The notes beneath the pieces are model-generated. The model saw only the letters and a list, made by a program, of their open reading frames with translations, ran no database searches and was not told the DNA's origin. Below are positions 25,101-34,000 of a DNA stretch of 52,469 bases, piece after piece. The number at the start of each line of letters is the position of its first letter. Position 1 is the first letter of the stretch. The DNA comes from Spirogloea muscicola. Lineage: Eukaryota > Streptophyta > Zygnematophyceae > Spirogloeales > Spirogloeaceae. A program made the position numbers and the translations under genes. The DNA is taken from positions 18,107 to 70,575 of the forward strand of contig WELB01000094.1 of the NCBI GenBank assembly GCA_009602725.1, read 5' to 3'.

Positions 25101-26472
25101 CTCTGTGGTGACAAACCAGCACACCGGAAAGCCACCAGCTGCTGCCAGAAGGTTGACAAGACAGAGGGCCTAATGTATAGAGGCAACTGCAAACCTCAAG
25201 CCTCCTCCGTTTGGCCTCCAATCGCTGCTCCTGGGTCTGGCCCTGTGCAAGAGCGCACAGGCCAAGCCAAAGCCACATTAAAAGGCAGGCCTTGAAGGCC
25301 AACAGCGAGCACAGAGAGCGCAGGAAGCGGCAGCACGTTCTTGTGCTGCCGGCAGACTCTCAGAATGTCTCTTTGGATCTGTCTCAGAAAAGGAGCTTGA
25401 GCGGAGAATAACCAGATCAGCAAGTAATGGCCTTAGACAGAGTATTCCAGCATTGGGGGACCCCCCAGGGAGTGGCGTGGAGTGGACTATTGGATGAAGC
25501 AATTTAGGGGATAGAGAAAAGTGGAGCAAGTGGAAAGAGCTACTTGCTGTGAGACGAGAGTTCAGATTCTTAAGTCAAGTGGCCCTGGCTGGGCCTCTCT
25601 TGTGGTGGGCACCACATTGAGCCCCTCGACCGAATGCTGCGGGGGCACTCACTTGGTAGGCAAAGTCATCGGCGACTGGCTCTGCGAGGATGAAGATGCG
25701 GTCGAGGAGCACGATGACAGGGTCCTGCCCGAGGCGGTTCCAAGGCACCTACAAAGGGGCCAAGGGGCCCGACCAGGTAGGAGCACAGTCAATCTGCGTG
25801 CTCGACTGCCCCAGCTGCGTTGAGCGCAAGCCGGAGACTTCCCTTCTGGCTGCAGTGAGGAGATGCAGCGGGCAGACCTTGAGGCGGACTGAGCCCAGGA
25901 AGCCGGCCTTGACGGTGATCGGGAGCTGCAGCGAGTTGAGGGCCTCCGCCTTGAGCTGCAGGTTGTTGAGCACCACGTCCCCTGTGCCACGCTCCCCCAG
26001 GCACCCGCCGCACAGTCAGGAGACACAGTTGGTCCTCTGGACCTACAGATGGGGCTTCACCTCCAACAGGCCCTGTCCCAGCAGCTGCCACTTCAGTGCA
26101 CGAGTCCAGCAGCAGTCTCTTCTCCAATGCCCAGCCTCTTTCCCGGCCCAGGCGGGTCGCCCAGAGGCGCCGAGCACGGTGGAAGGCATGCAGGCAGCTG
26201 TGGCAGCGCCAAATTCACGCAGTGCGAGGCCGGAGGCCGAGCGCAAGGCCGTCGCTCGCCTTTCCAGACGCTGATCCTGAGGGCCTCAGCTGACAGGCCG
26301 CGGACGTATTCGCCCAGGTAGCGGCGCAGCAGGTACAGGACCTGCAGCCGGCGGCGAGAGCCCCAGCCATGCAGACGGCACGGTCAGAACTGCGGGGCTG
26401 CGGCCGGTCCCGGATGGCCCGGCTGTGCAGCGGCGGGCGGCGGGGGGGCGCGCTCACGTGCGCCTCGAACAT
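2309..26472 (-). CDS. VPS13: VPS13-family intermembrane lipid-transfer protein, plant type, complete
   Basis: A complete plant-type VPS13 gene. My hand model has 63 exons and 13,830 coding bases (about 4,609 residues), and every neighbouring pair of exons agrees in phase. VPS13 proteins are rod-like bridges at membrane contact sites; a hydrophobic groove moves glycerolipids between organelles. The order seen is: N-terminal chorein motif beginning MFEAHVLYLLRRYLGEYV, RBG-type groove, an inserted PH domain, a block of WxPxxPxGY motifs, a C2-like segment, the SHR-BD/VAB domain, an ATG2-C-like amphipathic region, a C-terminal PH-like part and two final WxPxGY-like motifs. The PH and C2-like inserts suggest the plant VPS13M-type branch (inference). 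Start: ATG at 26472, because MFEAH joins directly to the conserved chorein sequence. Stop: TGA at 2309. Least certain are the 5' edge of the exon at 10384 and small exons near 21-23 kb. Region entries give exon coordinates. Confidence 0.93.
4410..7468 (-). other. VPS13: VPS13 ATG2-C-like region, exons 51-57
   Basis: Exons: 7468-7278, 6894-6358, 6116-5936, 5618-5473, 5380-5254, 5128-4907, 4769-4410. Conserved stretches are RFLVVFRRPSSSGPYR, LRIGHIQVDNQ, STPMPVLLAP, ISIHEPIIWRL, LKVTLSMAPSQRPRDVLGVY and LTKPLEGAKSRGVEGFVTG. The last is the glycine-rich amphipathic helix block shared with the ATG2 C-terminus, which anchors VPS13 and ATG2 proteins to lipid droplets or mitochondria in other organisms. 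The acceptor at 7468 was preferred to one near 7490 because only it keeps phase 0 and the family join LLQ-IQVDDYEW. Confidence 0.88.
7572..10384 (-). other. VPS13: VPS13 SHR-BD / VAB adaptor-binding domain, exons 45-50
   Basis: Exons: 10384-9725, 9607-8816, 8723-8644, 8488-8086, 7930-7832, 7730-7572. Key stretches are SVQIADSPEGPWTGIRWLQ, WCVDKPGNVDPDGWAYGADF, RRRRWTRLRAPK, WRIVAAAPLRVENWLPCRAE, PILLTWLPQGGWKPEK and VVRLFVSYWLKNDANLPLAY. This is the SHR-BD (DUF1162) region, called VAB in fungi and animals, where organelle adaptors bind. The 5' edge of the first exon is uncertain: an alternative acceptor near 10284 would shorten it by about 100 bp in the same frame. Confidence 0.88.
8578..8616. 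other. 17-bp hairpin with one mismatch in a VPS13 intron
   Basis: TGAGCCCATGCCCAGAA (8578-8594) pairs with 8600-8616 with a single mismatch and a five-base loop (GCGCA). It lies in the intron between the VPS13 exons 8723-8644 and 8488-8086. A second, weaker hairpin (GCAAGCGC arms at about 8758-8790) lies in the preceding intron. Confidence 0.7.
10467..11467 (-). other. VPS13: VPS13 C2-like segment, exons 42-44
   Basis: Exons: 11467-11186, 11099-10881, 10607-10467. The segment contains PEYLCALRLV, then a short arginine/serine linker and WNEIFVFEIPPE, which look like the first and fourth strands of a C2 domain. GTPVGSLAVPIS follows. Plant VPS13 proteins have been labelled calcium-dependent lipid-binding proteins on the basis of this region. 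I do not see a clear set of five calcium-binding aspartates, so calcium binding is doubtful here. Exon junctions are all in phase 0. Confidence 0.65.
11554..14400 (-). other. VPS13: VPS13 block of WxPxxPxGY motifs, exons 34-41
   Basis: Exons: 14400-14297, 14177-13882, 13792-13702, 13554-13273, 13140-12745, 12654-12156, 11985-11822, 11737-11554. The block starts with PELTFYDGTKWP. Four Vps62-type motifs follow, one per exon: IWRPRPPPGYAI, FWLPVPPRGYAALGC, IWRPQAPAGYSILGD and FWFPVAPPGYVALGC. After them come SYEPPSLGL (partly across the junction) and WEPLLEPFEGIFK. Plant VPS13 proteins carry this same repeated block between the groove and the C-terminal domains; what it binds is not established. 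Confidence 0.88.
14624..19337 (-). other. VPS13: VPS13 central groove region, exons 24-33
   Basis: Exons: 19337-19164, 18842-18762, 18656-17841, 17621-17490, 17233-17120, 16985-16801, 16555-16447, 16236-16093, 15938-14988, 14866-14624. Conserved stretches include QLFVIGVLDELKLSLS, GRLSAVRIIFLYRFIQE, LSLDFKLDSPLIVMPRDS, RRPLRDLFKRVP, KGLWVEYRTT and RPRVLVVLDFLLAVGEFFVP. The exon 15938-14988 is the longest of the gene (951 bp). The exon 18656-17841 holds an acidic, low-complexity linker (EAEEIDDEDSFADAVEELPG). The donor after 18762 (GTTCAT) was chosen on phase and is less certain than the others. Confidence 0.85.
17281..17318. other. Perfect 14-bp hairpin in a VPS13 intron
   Basis: AGTTGCTCCAGAAT (17281-17294) and its exact reverse complement (17305-17318) enclose a 10-base loop. 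The hairpin lies in the VPS13 intron between the exons ending at 17490 and starting at 17233. The motif GGAGCAAC is repeated just after it at about 17337-17344. Confidence 0.75.
19530..20624 (-). other. VPS13: VPS13 inserted PH domain, exons 20-23
   Basis: Exons: 20624-20388, 20157-20048, 19867-19771, 19628-19530. Exon 20 carries RVGMRVPQLGFHFSPARYRR and ends in LSVLTWT. The PH fold follows in exons 21-23: WQPRWCVLASIYFYVLEHE, then VEVPPEF, HVLAITARGSDVSK and a closing helix with DTWLDQLTTAVYRTS. The tryptophan of the final helix, a PH hallmark, is present. PH domains usually bind phosphoinositides or protein partners, and this one probably helps choose the target membrane. Its position early in the protein matches plant VPS13 proteins with a PH insert (approximately residues 860-965 in my model). 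Confidence 0.85.
20746..23504 (-). other. VPS13: VPS13 lipid-groove (RBG-type) region, exons 11-19
   Basis: Exons: 23504-23350, 23113-22955, 22778-22683, 22548-22203, 21943-21830, 21681-21586, 21384-21317, 21205-21082, 20991-20746. Recognisable stretches are MSWPAILSMCSKRRSYVELY, WWSFGW, NLSQEEWSKINELM, LETAAAVQ and RFSLDLDLDAPKVTIPVLD. They follow the order seen in plant VPS13. The long exon at 22548-22203 begins with seven in-frame CAG codons (polyglutamine), a tract I do not expect in the family at large. Exon 17 uses the weak donor GTTGGT at 21316, chosen because only it gives the family sequence RFSLDLD in frame. Confidence 0.85.
22518..22538 (+). repeat. (CTG)7 microsatellite, polyglutamine codons of VPS13
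   Basis: Seven perfect CTG units on the plus strand read as seven CAG (Gln) codons in the VPS13 exon 22548-22203, right after GTG and before HMEDEAPG. The tract lies in a linker just before the conserved NLSQEEW motif, so length change should be tolerated. Confidence 0.9.
23901..26472 (-). other. VPS13: VPS13 N-terminal chorein region, exons 1-10
   Basis: Exons (minus strand, high to low): 26472-26458, 26341-26260, 25981-25878, 25748-25653, 25242-25195, 25059-25003, 24826-24723, 24584-24467, 24325-24224, 24122-23901. They encode the conserved amphipathic start (RRYLGEYVRGL), the RISVWKGDVVLNNLQLKAEA segment, VPWNRLGQDPVIVLLDRIF and WLGSLIATVVGNLKISITN followed by VHIRYED. These are hallmark stretches of the chorein domain that caps the donor end of the lipid groove. 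Exon 2 ends at a GC donor (GCGAGC at 26259), and phase and family similarity both require that junction. Exon 1 codes for only five residues. Confidence 0.92.
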
Positions 26473-26794
26473 GGCTGCCGGCTGCCGCCGCCACCGGNCG
26501 GGGGGGGGCGCCGGGCGAGGCGGGCGGTGCGCGGGCGGGTGGTGGCGGCCTTCTTGGTCGTCGCCGCGGCGCGGAGCCTCGCTGGCGGAGCCCGAGCTCG
26601 GGCCCTCGGGAGGAAGGGGGGGGCCTGCAGCCGCCAGCAGAGCCGGTGCCTCCTGCTCTCGTCTCTGTTCCTGGCGGCCCACCCCGACCTGACGCGGCGG
26701 GCAGCCCCGCTTGCCGGCTTGCCCCCCCTCCCCTCAGCTTACTGTATCCGAGACTTCCTTGTGCTGACTTCTGCTGACAACGGGGGTCACAAGA

Positions 26795-26960
26795 AGCATA
26801 CAGAAGAAGAAGAAAATGCTCGCCCATAGAGCAGAGGAGCTGGCCAAGCCAGCTCAGAAAGAATGGACAATGTCCATAGCCAAAGAAAGAGGTGCCAGAA
26901 CAGGACTACACTACAAAACACGACAAAACACAAGACGATGCAGAGCGAAGCTCAGTATCC
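26795..26960 (-). repeat. Diverged dispersed-repeat copy upstream of VPS13
   Basis: The stretch with GAAAATGCTCGCCCATAGAG, GGACAATGTCC and CCAAAGAAAGAGGTGCC is an inverted, diverged copy of about 37970-38130, where CTATGGGCGAGCA, GGCACCTCTTTCTTTGG and GGACATTGTCC occur in reverse order and sense. It also carries the AGCTCAGAAAGAATGGACA core of the repeats at 38.8, 39.35 and 44.43 kb. It lies 320-490 bp before the VPS13 start codon, in the probable promoter or 5' untranslated region. Boundaries were judged by eye. Confidence 0.6.
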
Positions 26961-27478
26961 GCGACTGAGCAACATCAGGTCGGAATAGCTCGCTGCGCAA
27001 AAAGCGCCCTGCCTGCCTAGCCTGTCTTTGCCGATACAGTCCGGAACACCCTCTGTATGCACCTGGCTGGCTCTTGCAGCCGCTATCCTAGTACCAGCAG
27101 CCGCACTCTTCTTCGTTTTGCTCAACCCAGCGGTGCAACACTCAGAACTCACGCTTAGCACCTTGTGGCACACAACAGGACGTGGAAGGGGGCTCATAAA
27201 AACGAGTGGCACTCATGATTACGAGTAGCAAAGTGGCGTGATGTGCCGTTGCTGAAGAAGCTCCCTTGATTGACGAGCTTGGCACTGAACCAAGCTTTTG
27301 TCAGTTGGAAAGCTTGCCAGGACAACATCAGTAGCGGGACTCTGCTCAGGCTGACGCCTGTCACAGCTCGCCTTGCCAGTGTGCCACAGAGCGCAGCAGC
27401 CCACCACAACATACCGTGACCTGGTGGAGTGTGGTCTGCTGTGCTGGGTCCGCTGAGCTGTTGGGCTGGATAAAGTCC

Positions 27479-27526
27479 GCGCAGCAGAGCAACAGCAGCA
27501 GCAACACGGCTGTTGCTCTGCTGCGC
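27479..27526. other. Perfect 18-bp inverted repeat (hairpin) in the DUF8204-like 3' flank
   Basis: Arms 27479-27496 and 27509-27526 are exact reverse complements (GCGCAGCAGAGCAACAGC) with a 12-base loop. It lies 126 bases beyond the stop codon of the gene on the minus strand, so it is probably in its 3' untranslated region. It could be a 3'-UTR structure or a small-RNA precursor. No gene product is seen in it. Confidence 0.75.
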
Positions 27527-27651
27527 AACAGACGTGCATATGTACAGCATGCATTATATTGCACCCGAAGCTGACTACTCAATACTTAATGGGGACACAG
27601 AGTTGCAGCCTATGGCTTGGGCAGTGCCAGACCCTCGCCCCAGCACCATGG

Positions 27652-29311
27652 TCATTTTGGCTCTCCTCGATCCGAGTATATGTGCTCAATACCTGCCTTC
27701 ACTGCCCCAGCTGCGCGGCTCAAGTTGCTGGCCATCTTGTTGGCGATCAGCCCCGCAGACCTCACAAACCTGTCACACGCAGACGAGATCAATAGCCACT
27801 TCATGCCCTCACATAGCAAGGTACTCAAGCCTTCCTTGGCTACCTGCCACAAGCACGTCGACTTGCTGAGGCGCGACAACAATCCTCTCCCGCGGCGAAG
27901 CCAGCATCTCCACGTTGCTGGGCTGTCTGACTATACACACAAGACCTTTCACCCTGGACATAATTCAACACCAAACCACTTTGTGCTACCTGGGGCAGCT
28001 CTTGTCACTGAGCGGCCTCCCTTGAGCCGTCCAGCCTTACCTACTCGGGCAAATCGTGCAGCATGACAGTGGGCAGACCATGAGCTACCAAAACAGCACG
28101 TTTGAGGTTCTTGCCTTGTCAAGAACTCGTCTCTGGACACGTTGCCTATCCCCGGTAGTGCAGGCCGCGTGGGTGGAGAAGCTGGCCGAGGGAGAATGAG
28201 AGGCTTAGACTCTGCAGCCACAACGTCAGCGAGACGACATAAGCAAGTCGTACAATTGAGAAGGTTGGCAAGTCGTCCAGCACGTCTGCAATCTAATGCA
28301 GGAATGACACCGCTGCCGAGTTGCTTTGCCTTGTTGCCGCAGCAGTTCACACTGCCACACCGGTCTGCAAAGAAGACCTAACCTCTTCTCCCTCAGCAGT
28401 ACCAGACATGAGTTACCTACTGCTATGCCAATGTAATAATTCCACCTCGGTGGTGCTTGTGTACCCCTGGGTTCACAGAGGGAGGGATGCCGTTGAGCTT
28501 CTGACCTTGCTCAGATGTACTTGTGCTAGGGTCAACCTCAGCACTCTGTGGTACTGGTACTCGATGACGATCGTCGTCTAGCTTCCTGTCCACCAGGAGC
28601 TGCAAGAGGACAAGCAGCCGACAGTCACCTCCACCCATGGCAGGCTAAGCACACCTGAAGGCTAGCAACACGACGGCCCCAGCGCCCCACCACGCCCTGA
28701 CCTTGACATCAGGCTCAGAGGTGTGCAGCACCAAGTCGCAGGGCAGGGCGGCGCAGTGCCCACCAGGAGGGACATGGCCTTGGTGTGCCACGCACCTCCA
28801 GGCCGGTGCACAGCGGGAGCTCGCTGGCATCTACAGGTGGGCTGCCGGGCACCCGAGGGGGGGCGGCTGCGCGCCGGGTCGTGTTGTAGACCGAGTAGCC
28901 AACGCAGGCGTACTGGAACTCCGACACCGTGCGCTGCTGCTCGCCGCCCTCCTCCTCTCGCGCAACCAGCGTCCCCGCTGCGGAGCAAACCCCACCGACC
29001 AGCATGGTCACGCCACTGTCTCGTGTCTCGCTGCTCCGCGGCAAAAGGCACGGGAGCTTCCTCGTTGGCTGCCACTCACGGGCGGAGGTCCGGAGGCCGA
29101 GGCAGAGCGGCACGCCTCCGGCGTCGCGCATGGCTCGGGAGAAGTAGAGGCAGCCGCGGCAGGAGCTGACTCGCGGCGCCGGGCTGCAGGCTCCAAAGGG
29201 CTCGTCGCCCGGCACCCCTCCGCCTCGGGCCGCGCCGCCGCCGCCGNCGCCGCCGGCATCGGCGTCCGGGCCCCGGTGCGCAGGCCCAGAGGGCTCGTCG
29301 CGGCGCAGCAT
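27652..29311 (-). CDS. Plant-conserved cysteine-rich protein of unknown function (DUF8204-like)
   Basis: A five-exon model: 29311-29080, 28977-28796, 28599-28506, 28211-28115, 27769-27652 (723 bases, 240 residues). All phases agree. The signature is CRGCLYFSRAMRDAGGVPLC, then SEFQYACVGYSVYN, then LPLCTGLELLVDRK split across introns 2/3, and a C-terminal helix FVRSAGLIANKMASNL. I recognise the same order in a land-plant family of unknown function (CKGCLYYS, FKYACVGYSVYL, VGLELLVDRK; to my memory DUF8204). The paired cysteines could bind metal, but this is not established. Intron 4 uses a GC donor (GCAAGA at 28114), required by phase and by the family join TRFVRSAG. The start is the first in-frame ATG, just before a low-complexity Gly/Ala stretch holding an undetermined base at 29247. 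Confidence 0.82.
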
Positions 29312-31089
29312 GGGCGGGGCGGCCGGCGCGGCTGGCGGAGAGCTCACGGCGGCTCACAACGCCGTCGCCTCTCGTCTTCTTCCTTCTTCGCCTCCGCTTC
29401 TTCTCTTCCTCGCCTCGCCCACCTGGTCGACGCGCGCCATCGTGGTCGCGCCGGTGGCTCAGGGCATACTTTGTGTCCCGCAAGCTTTGTCCCCCCTGCC
29501 CTTCCTTTCCCGATCAGCGCTGACGGCCTCCATACACGGCAAGTCGACTTGGTGGCCACCACGCCAGGCGGGGGCCACACAGCATTGCGGATGTGGTCTC
29601 CAGTCATCCCTTTGACTGCTCCAATCTGGTGTTCTCAGCCTTGACAGCGGGGAAGAGAAGCGCGGCCGAATTGACTGGTGGCTGGGAGAAGCCAGGCCCA
29701 AAGGAATGGACTCGCAGTAGCCTGAGGCAAGCATACGAAGTACGCTCACCAACCGGTGGCGGGTGAGTCTGTCACGTCTGCCATCGGCGCCAACGGGGCC
29801 TTGTAGTGGAGCTCACCCATTCTGCTCATCTCCTGTAAGCACTTGGCTGGTGGCCTTCACGGTGGCTCTACAACACCGCTGCTGCCTGCCAGACTTGTGT
29901 GCTTCTGGCCCCCTGGCCCCTCATGCACCCCTCCGCATGCTTGCGCAGGACAGGCACAATACCGTGACAGGATTGACATGGAAAGGCAGCTCTCCAAAAT
30001 GGAGGGACCAGGATAGCAGACAAAGGAAATGGCAGGCGATGATGGGAGGCGCCCACTCACAGATTCGCTAGAGTGCGGGCATTACCTACTATCAGGCCAG
30101 TTGCCTGTGGGGCCTGCGATCGTGCAGACGCCTTCAAGCTCCTACTTAATCTGCGCCTGAGGAGTTCGACTCATGGAAGTGCCTCCATGCGGTCGAACAA
30201 GGGAATGGAAAAGCTAAGCAACTGGTAACTACGGATAGACTTGAGAGAGGAGGGGCCTTGGGAGAGGTGACATTTACATCACTATTACTAGCTTATGACA
30301 GGCTGCCTGCCGAGCGGTGACACAGCTGCTTAATCATGGCCTCGCTGAGTGCCTCTATAAGAGTGCGTGCTCTGGTTGAGGATGAATGGTGAGCTGGCTT
30401 GGCCCTGAGGGCCCTGCTCCGGATGTGCCTCTCGGTTTGATTGGGCACTTGATAGACTGCCAAAGTGAATGTCATGATAAGAAGTAACTCTTGCCAGTGC
30501 TGACCCTTGCCAGTGCTTTACCTCCATACTGAAATACTCCCCCTTTTGGCTAGACGCAGAGCAGCCCCCGAGCCCCAGCTAGTCAACAGAAAATGTCTCA
30601 GGATGGCAATATGCTCACCTCCCAGCCTGCACCACCAAGACCTTGACCCCTGCCGGGATCTTCACAGCCTGGTTGCAATGCTCCCAGGTACACAGCCACA
30701 CGGGCACGAGAAGCTAATGAAAAGAATACTCAAGAGATGGTGTCTGTCCTGTCTGTACACGGTGTCGCAGCCCCCTGCATCATTGTCATTAGGATGCCTG
30801 AAGGACGTGCAAGCCAGTAAAGTGGTGTGGGGGATTGTCTGTTTGTAAGGAGGAATACATTTATGTGCATTGGAAAATGGATACGTGCATCCCTGTGATG
30901 GCAGTGCAATCATTCAGCTTTCACCAATGTGCCCTGCAGTGCTGCGACCATTCCTGCTGCCCAAAGCACCACTGCCCGACCTCTTGTATTCCACCTGCCA
31001 CTCTAGAAGGGTTGCTCAACAAACTGCAGGCAGCTGATTGTGATACATGCGCTGCAAGTTGTGTATTGGCATGCAGGAAGCTGCAAGTG
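29312..31089. other. Intergenic between CAMTA and the DUF8204-like gene
   Basis: About 1.8 kb between two minus-strand genes. It should hold the CAMTA 3' untranslated region and the promoter of the DUF8204-like gene. Open frames of 60-126 codons occur on both strands but none shows family similarity or matching splice phases. I see no repeat copy or RNA gene here. Confidence 0.5.
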
Positions 31090-34000
31090 TCAGCCAGGAG
31101 GAGGTGGCCTGTCGCTCACCTGGGCCTCAACATGGGCATGTCTCATGCGATCGTACTGGGCGCGAGCCTGCTTGGAACGTACTATGGCCTGTACTCGAGT
31201 CACCGCAGCCTCTAAAGCAGCATCGGCATTGGGTCCCCCAGCTTCTCGCCAAGCCTCTTCAGGGGTAGTGGCTGCTGCACCACCTAGGTGACCGTCTGCC
31301 GCCTCAGCTCTGGAGCCCTCTTGTCTTGTGAGTGGAAGAGGGCGACGCTGGCGCCAGCGAATGATCGCCTTCTGCAGCACGCCCACTGACCACTGGACCT
31401 TCTGGTACTTCTCGCGCTGCAACTTTCCTTTGACCCGTGCCTGTCAATACAATTTGACAGTTGTCGCCCTTGCACTGTGAGTCACTTTCCTCAGAAATTA
31501 CTCTAGCATGCGATGGAGCTGGAGCCTGCTGTTGCTGCAACGGCGGTGGATGGCCGAGCACCTGGAGCCGTATGATTCTTTGCCGCAACTGGAGGAAGTC
31601 TCGGCGGCCGCGCCACCCTCGATACCGCCGCTGGATGCGGGTGGCAGCAGTGTGCTGCAGCTTCTGCCGATGGACCTTCTGTTGCCGATGTCCACGGTAT
31701 GCCGTCTGGATTCGCCGTGCTGCTGCTAGAGCCTTGATCTGCTGCTCAGCGAGTTGCATAGCCAGCTCGCCACCGTTCTCCTGCTTGTAGGCCTCTTGTA
31801 TGAGGGCGGCTGCTTCTGCAGCATTTCGGACTGCACGAAGTGACGCCTCCAGCTCCTGTCTGGACTCACTCGAGGCAGCCCCTGCCTTGGCAGCAGCAAC
31901 GGCCGCATCCCCAGCGGCCACTGCTGCACTGCGGCTCGCTGAGTCTCGCAATGTCATGTTAGACAAAGAGCGGTTCAAAGCCACCTCTGCCAAGTACGCA
32001 GCGATGCCTTCGTGACCACCTGCTGCCGCTAGGTCAGCCGGTGTTTGCCCTCGTGGCTGCTCAAGGCTTGGAGGCCCTGCCAGCAAAGCTGGAGCTGCCC
32101 CCGCCGCCAAAAGGGTGACCACCACGCGCTCCCTGGAGGTTCAGACAAGCAGCATCAGTCTGATGTGCAAATCAAAGGCTGTGTAGTGGAGTACAGCCGT
32201 CACCCTGGTTTGGACAGAATGCACGTCAGTGTTGACAGTTTCTCTGTACAAACCTACAAGACTCCCGGCTGTCCAGTGCAAGATTGCCGCCTACTGAAAT
32301 CCACGATAGACATCCTTGCAGTTGCAGATATGTGGACGGCGTCGGAAACTGACCGGCCATGCGCTGCCGCCCAGTGAAGAGGAGTGCGGCCATCCCTGTC
32401 TTTGACATCAACGTCAGAGCAGGAGCTCAGGAGGACAGGGATCGCCCACTCGTATCCAAGGGCGGCCGCCAAGTGGAGGCTGCACTGCCCTCCGCTGTCA
32501 AGTCTGCCTGCGGCAGTGGCGTCGGTCTTCACCCAGTTGTGCAGCTCCTGCCTGAGCAACAGCTTCCACATTTGCTCCTGTACAACATCTGGCTCTTGGC
32601 AAAGCCTCCGGCCACTGCCCTGGAGGAGTGCTTCTAACCAGTCCCAAGCCCCGTCCTCCTCACTACCCCCCAGAACCATTCGTAACAATCGCAACTGGAG
32701 GGCCTCGGAATGTGTGATGACACCGGAAGCTAAGGCCGATGCAATGTTGGCCTCGGCTGTCTTTCTAGTGCGCTCCGACAGGTACTCGAAACTCACGACC
32801 TGACTGACTGCTCGGCCGTCCCCACAAGTGACATAGAGGGGCACGCATCCCACCGCCGTCTGAGGTGGTGCTTGGCACCTCAACGAGCAACCATCCTGTA
32901 GCAACTCAGCAGGCACCTCATCGAGCCCAAAGCGGCAGAACCATGCGCTTGACACAGGCGCTGCACCTACAGCATCCAGCATTTGGCCTGTCATCACCAC
33001 CTGCCAGAAAGAGAGAGGGCACGCTTGATCAGAATAGAGCAGCTAGCAGGCACACATGTCATACAGCTGCCAAGACCTCTGTTAGGTGGAGACCGAGGCC
33101 TGCTGCTGGCACATGAGGTGGGTCTGAAGCTTTCATACAGTTCTCTCCTCGCCGGTGTGGCTTGAAGACGGGCAGTAGTCCGTGATGTCGAAAAGCTGCT
33201 TCTCAGCATAAGCTGGTGCATGTGCGGCTTGCTCGACTTGCATGCTGACTGCTGTGCTGCCTGGAGGCTCTGATCCATCCTCAGAATACCCTCTCTCTGC
33301 TGGCACGTCTCCTTCTTCGCTGCTGGCAGGCGTAATGTCCTCCGGTGTATCCCGCAGCGGGCTCCCGGAAGTGCTGCGCATCCTCTCTGCGCTGCCTCGC
33401 TCATCCGCTTGGTAGTGCTCGTTCACCCACTGCCCGAAGCTGTCGAGCTTGCTGAAGTGGGCAAGTGGGTGCCTTTCAGAGAACCCCCCGTCATCGTTGT
33501 CGTCATGGACTTCCTCGAGGATGTCAGCCACCGACACGTCCCCTGCACCATCGTCCACCTGCCCTTCCTGCAGGAACAAGCATGTCTCTCTCCAATTGGC
33601 TGCGTGCAAAAGTCCTTCCTGAACAACGTGTGGCAGACTTGTGGTATGATGTGCTTTACACTCAACATACCACCTGTACCAAGTTGCGGTGCTTTTGAGC
33701 AACTGAATGAATGAACACAGCAGCAAAACCTCCCTTTGTCAAAGTGACCTAAGTGTCAGGTTGATAACTTCCTGACAGCACACATGACCGAGATCTCAGG
33801 AAGATGCTGTTCCGACAATACATTAACGATGAGGTAAACATGTCAGCATGAAGTCAAGCTTCCATGCGAGCCCCTACCAGCATCTCTTGCTGCTCAGTGG
33901 CTGCTTGAGCTCCTTCTGGCGGCATCTGATGGCTCATCATAGCAGAGGCATCAGGAACCTGTGACACATGACCAGGCAACAATCAGCAGCATGTCTCTCA

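Larger units (their letters stand above)
26473..27651. other. Intergenic: VPS13 5' flank and 3' flank of the DUF8204-like gene
   Basis: About 1.2 kb separates the VPS13 start codon from the stop codon of the next gene; both are on the minus strand. The first 250 bp upstream of VPS13 are very GC-rich with a run of Gs and an undetermined base at 26498. From about 26795 to 26960 lies a diverged copy of a dispersed repeat (see separate entry). A perfect hairpin sits at 27479-27526. I see no further gene. Confidence 0.55.

Noticed and set aside
28703-29644. A 313-codon open frame on the plus strand.
   Set aside because: It is antisense to the first exons of the DUF8204-like gene, which has clear family similarity and consistent splicing on the other strand.
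29459-29752. A minus-strand frame upstream of the DUF8204-like gene, as a possible extra N-terminal exon.
   Set aside because: The family's conserved part is complete without it and I found no phase-consistent splice to 29311.
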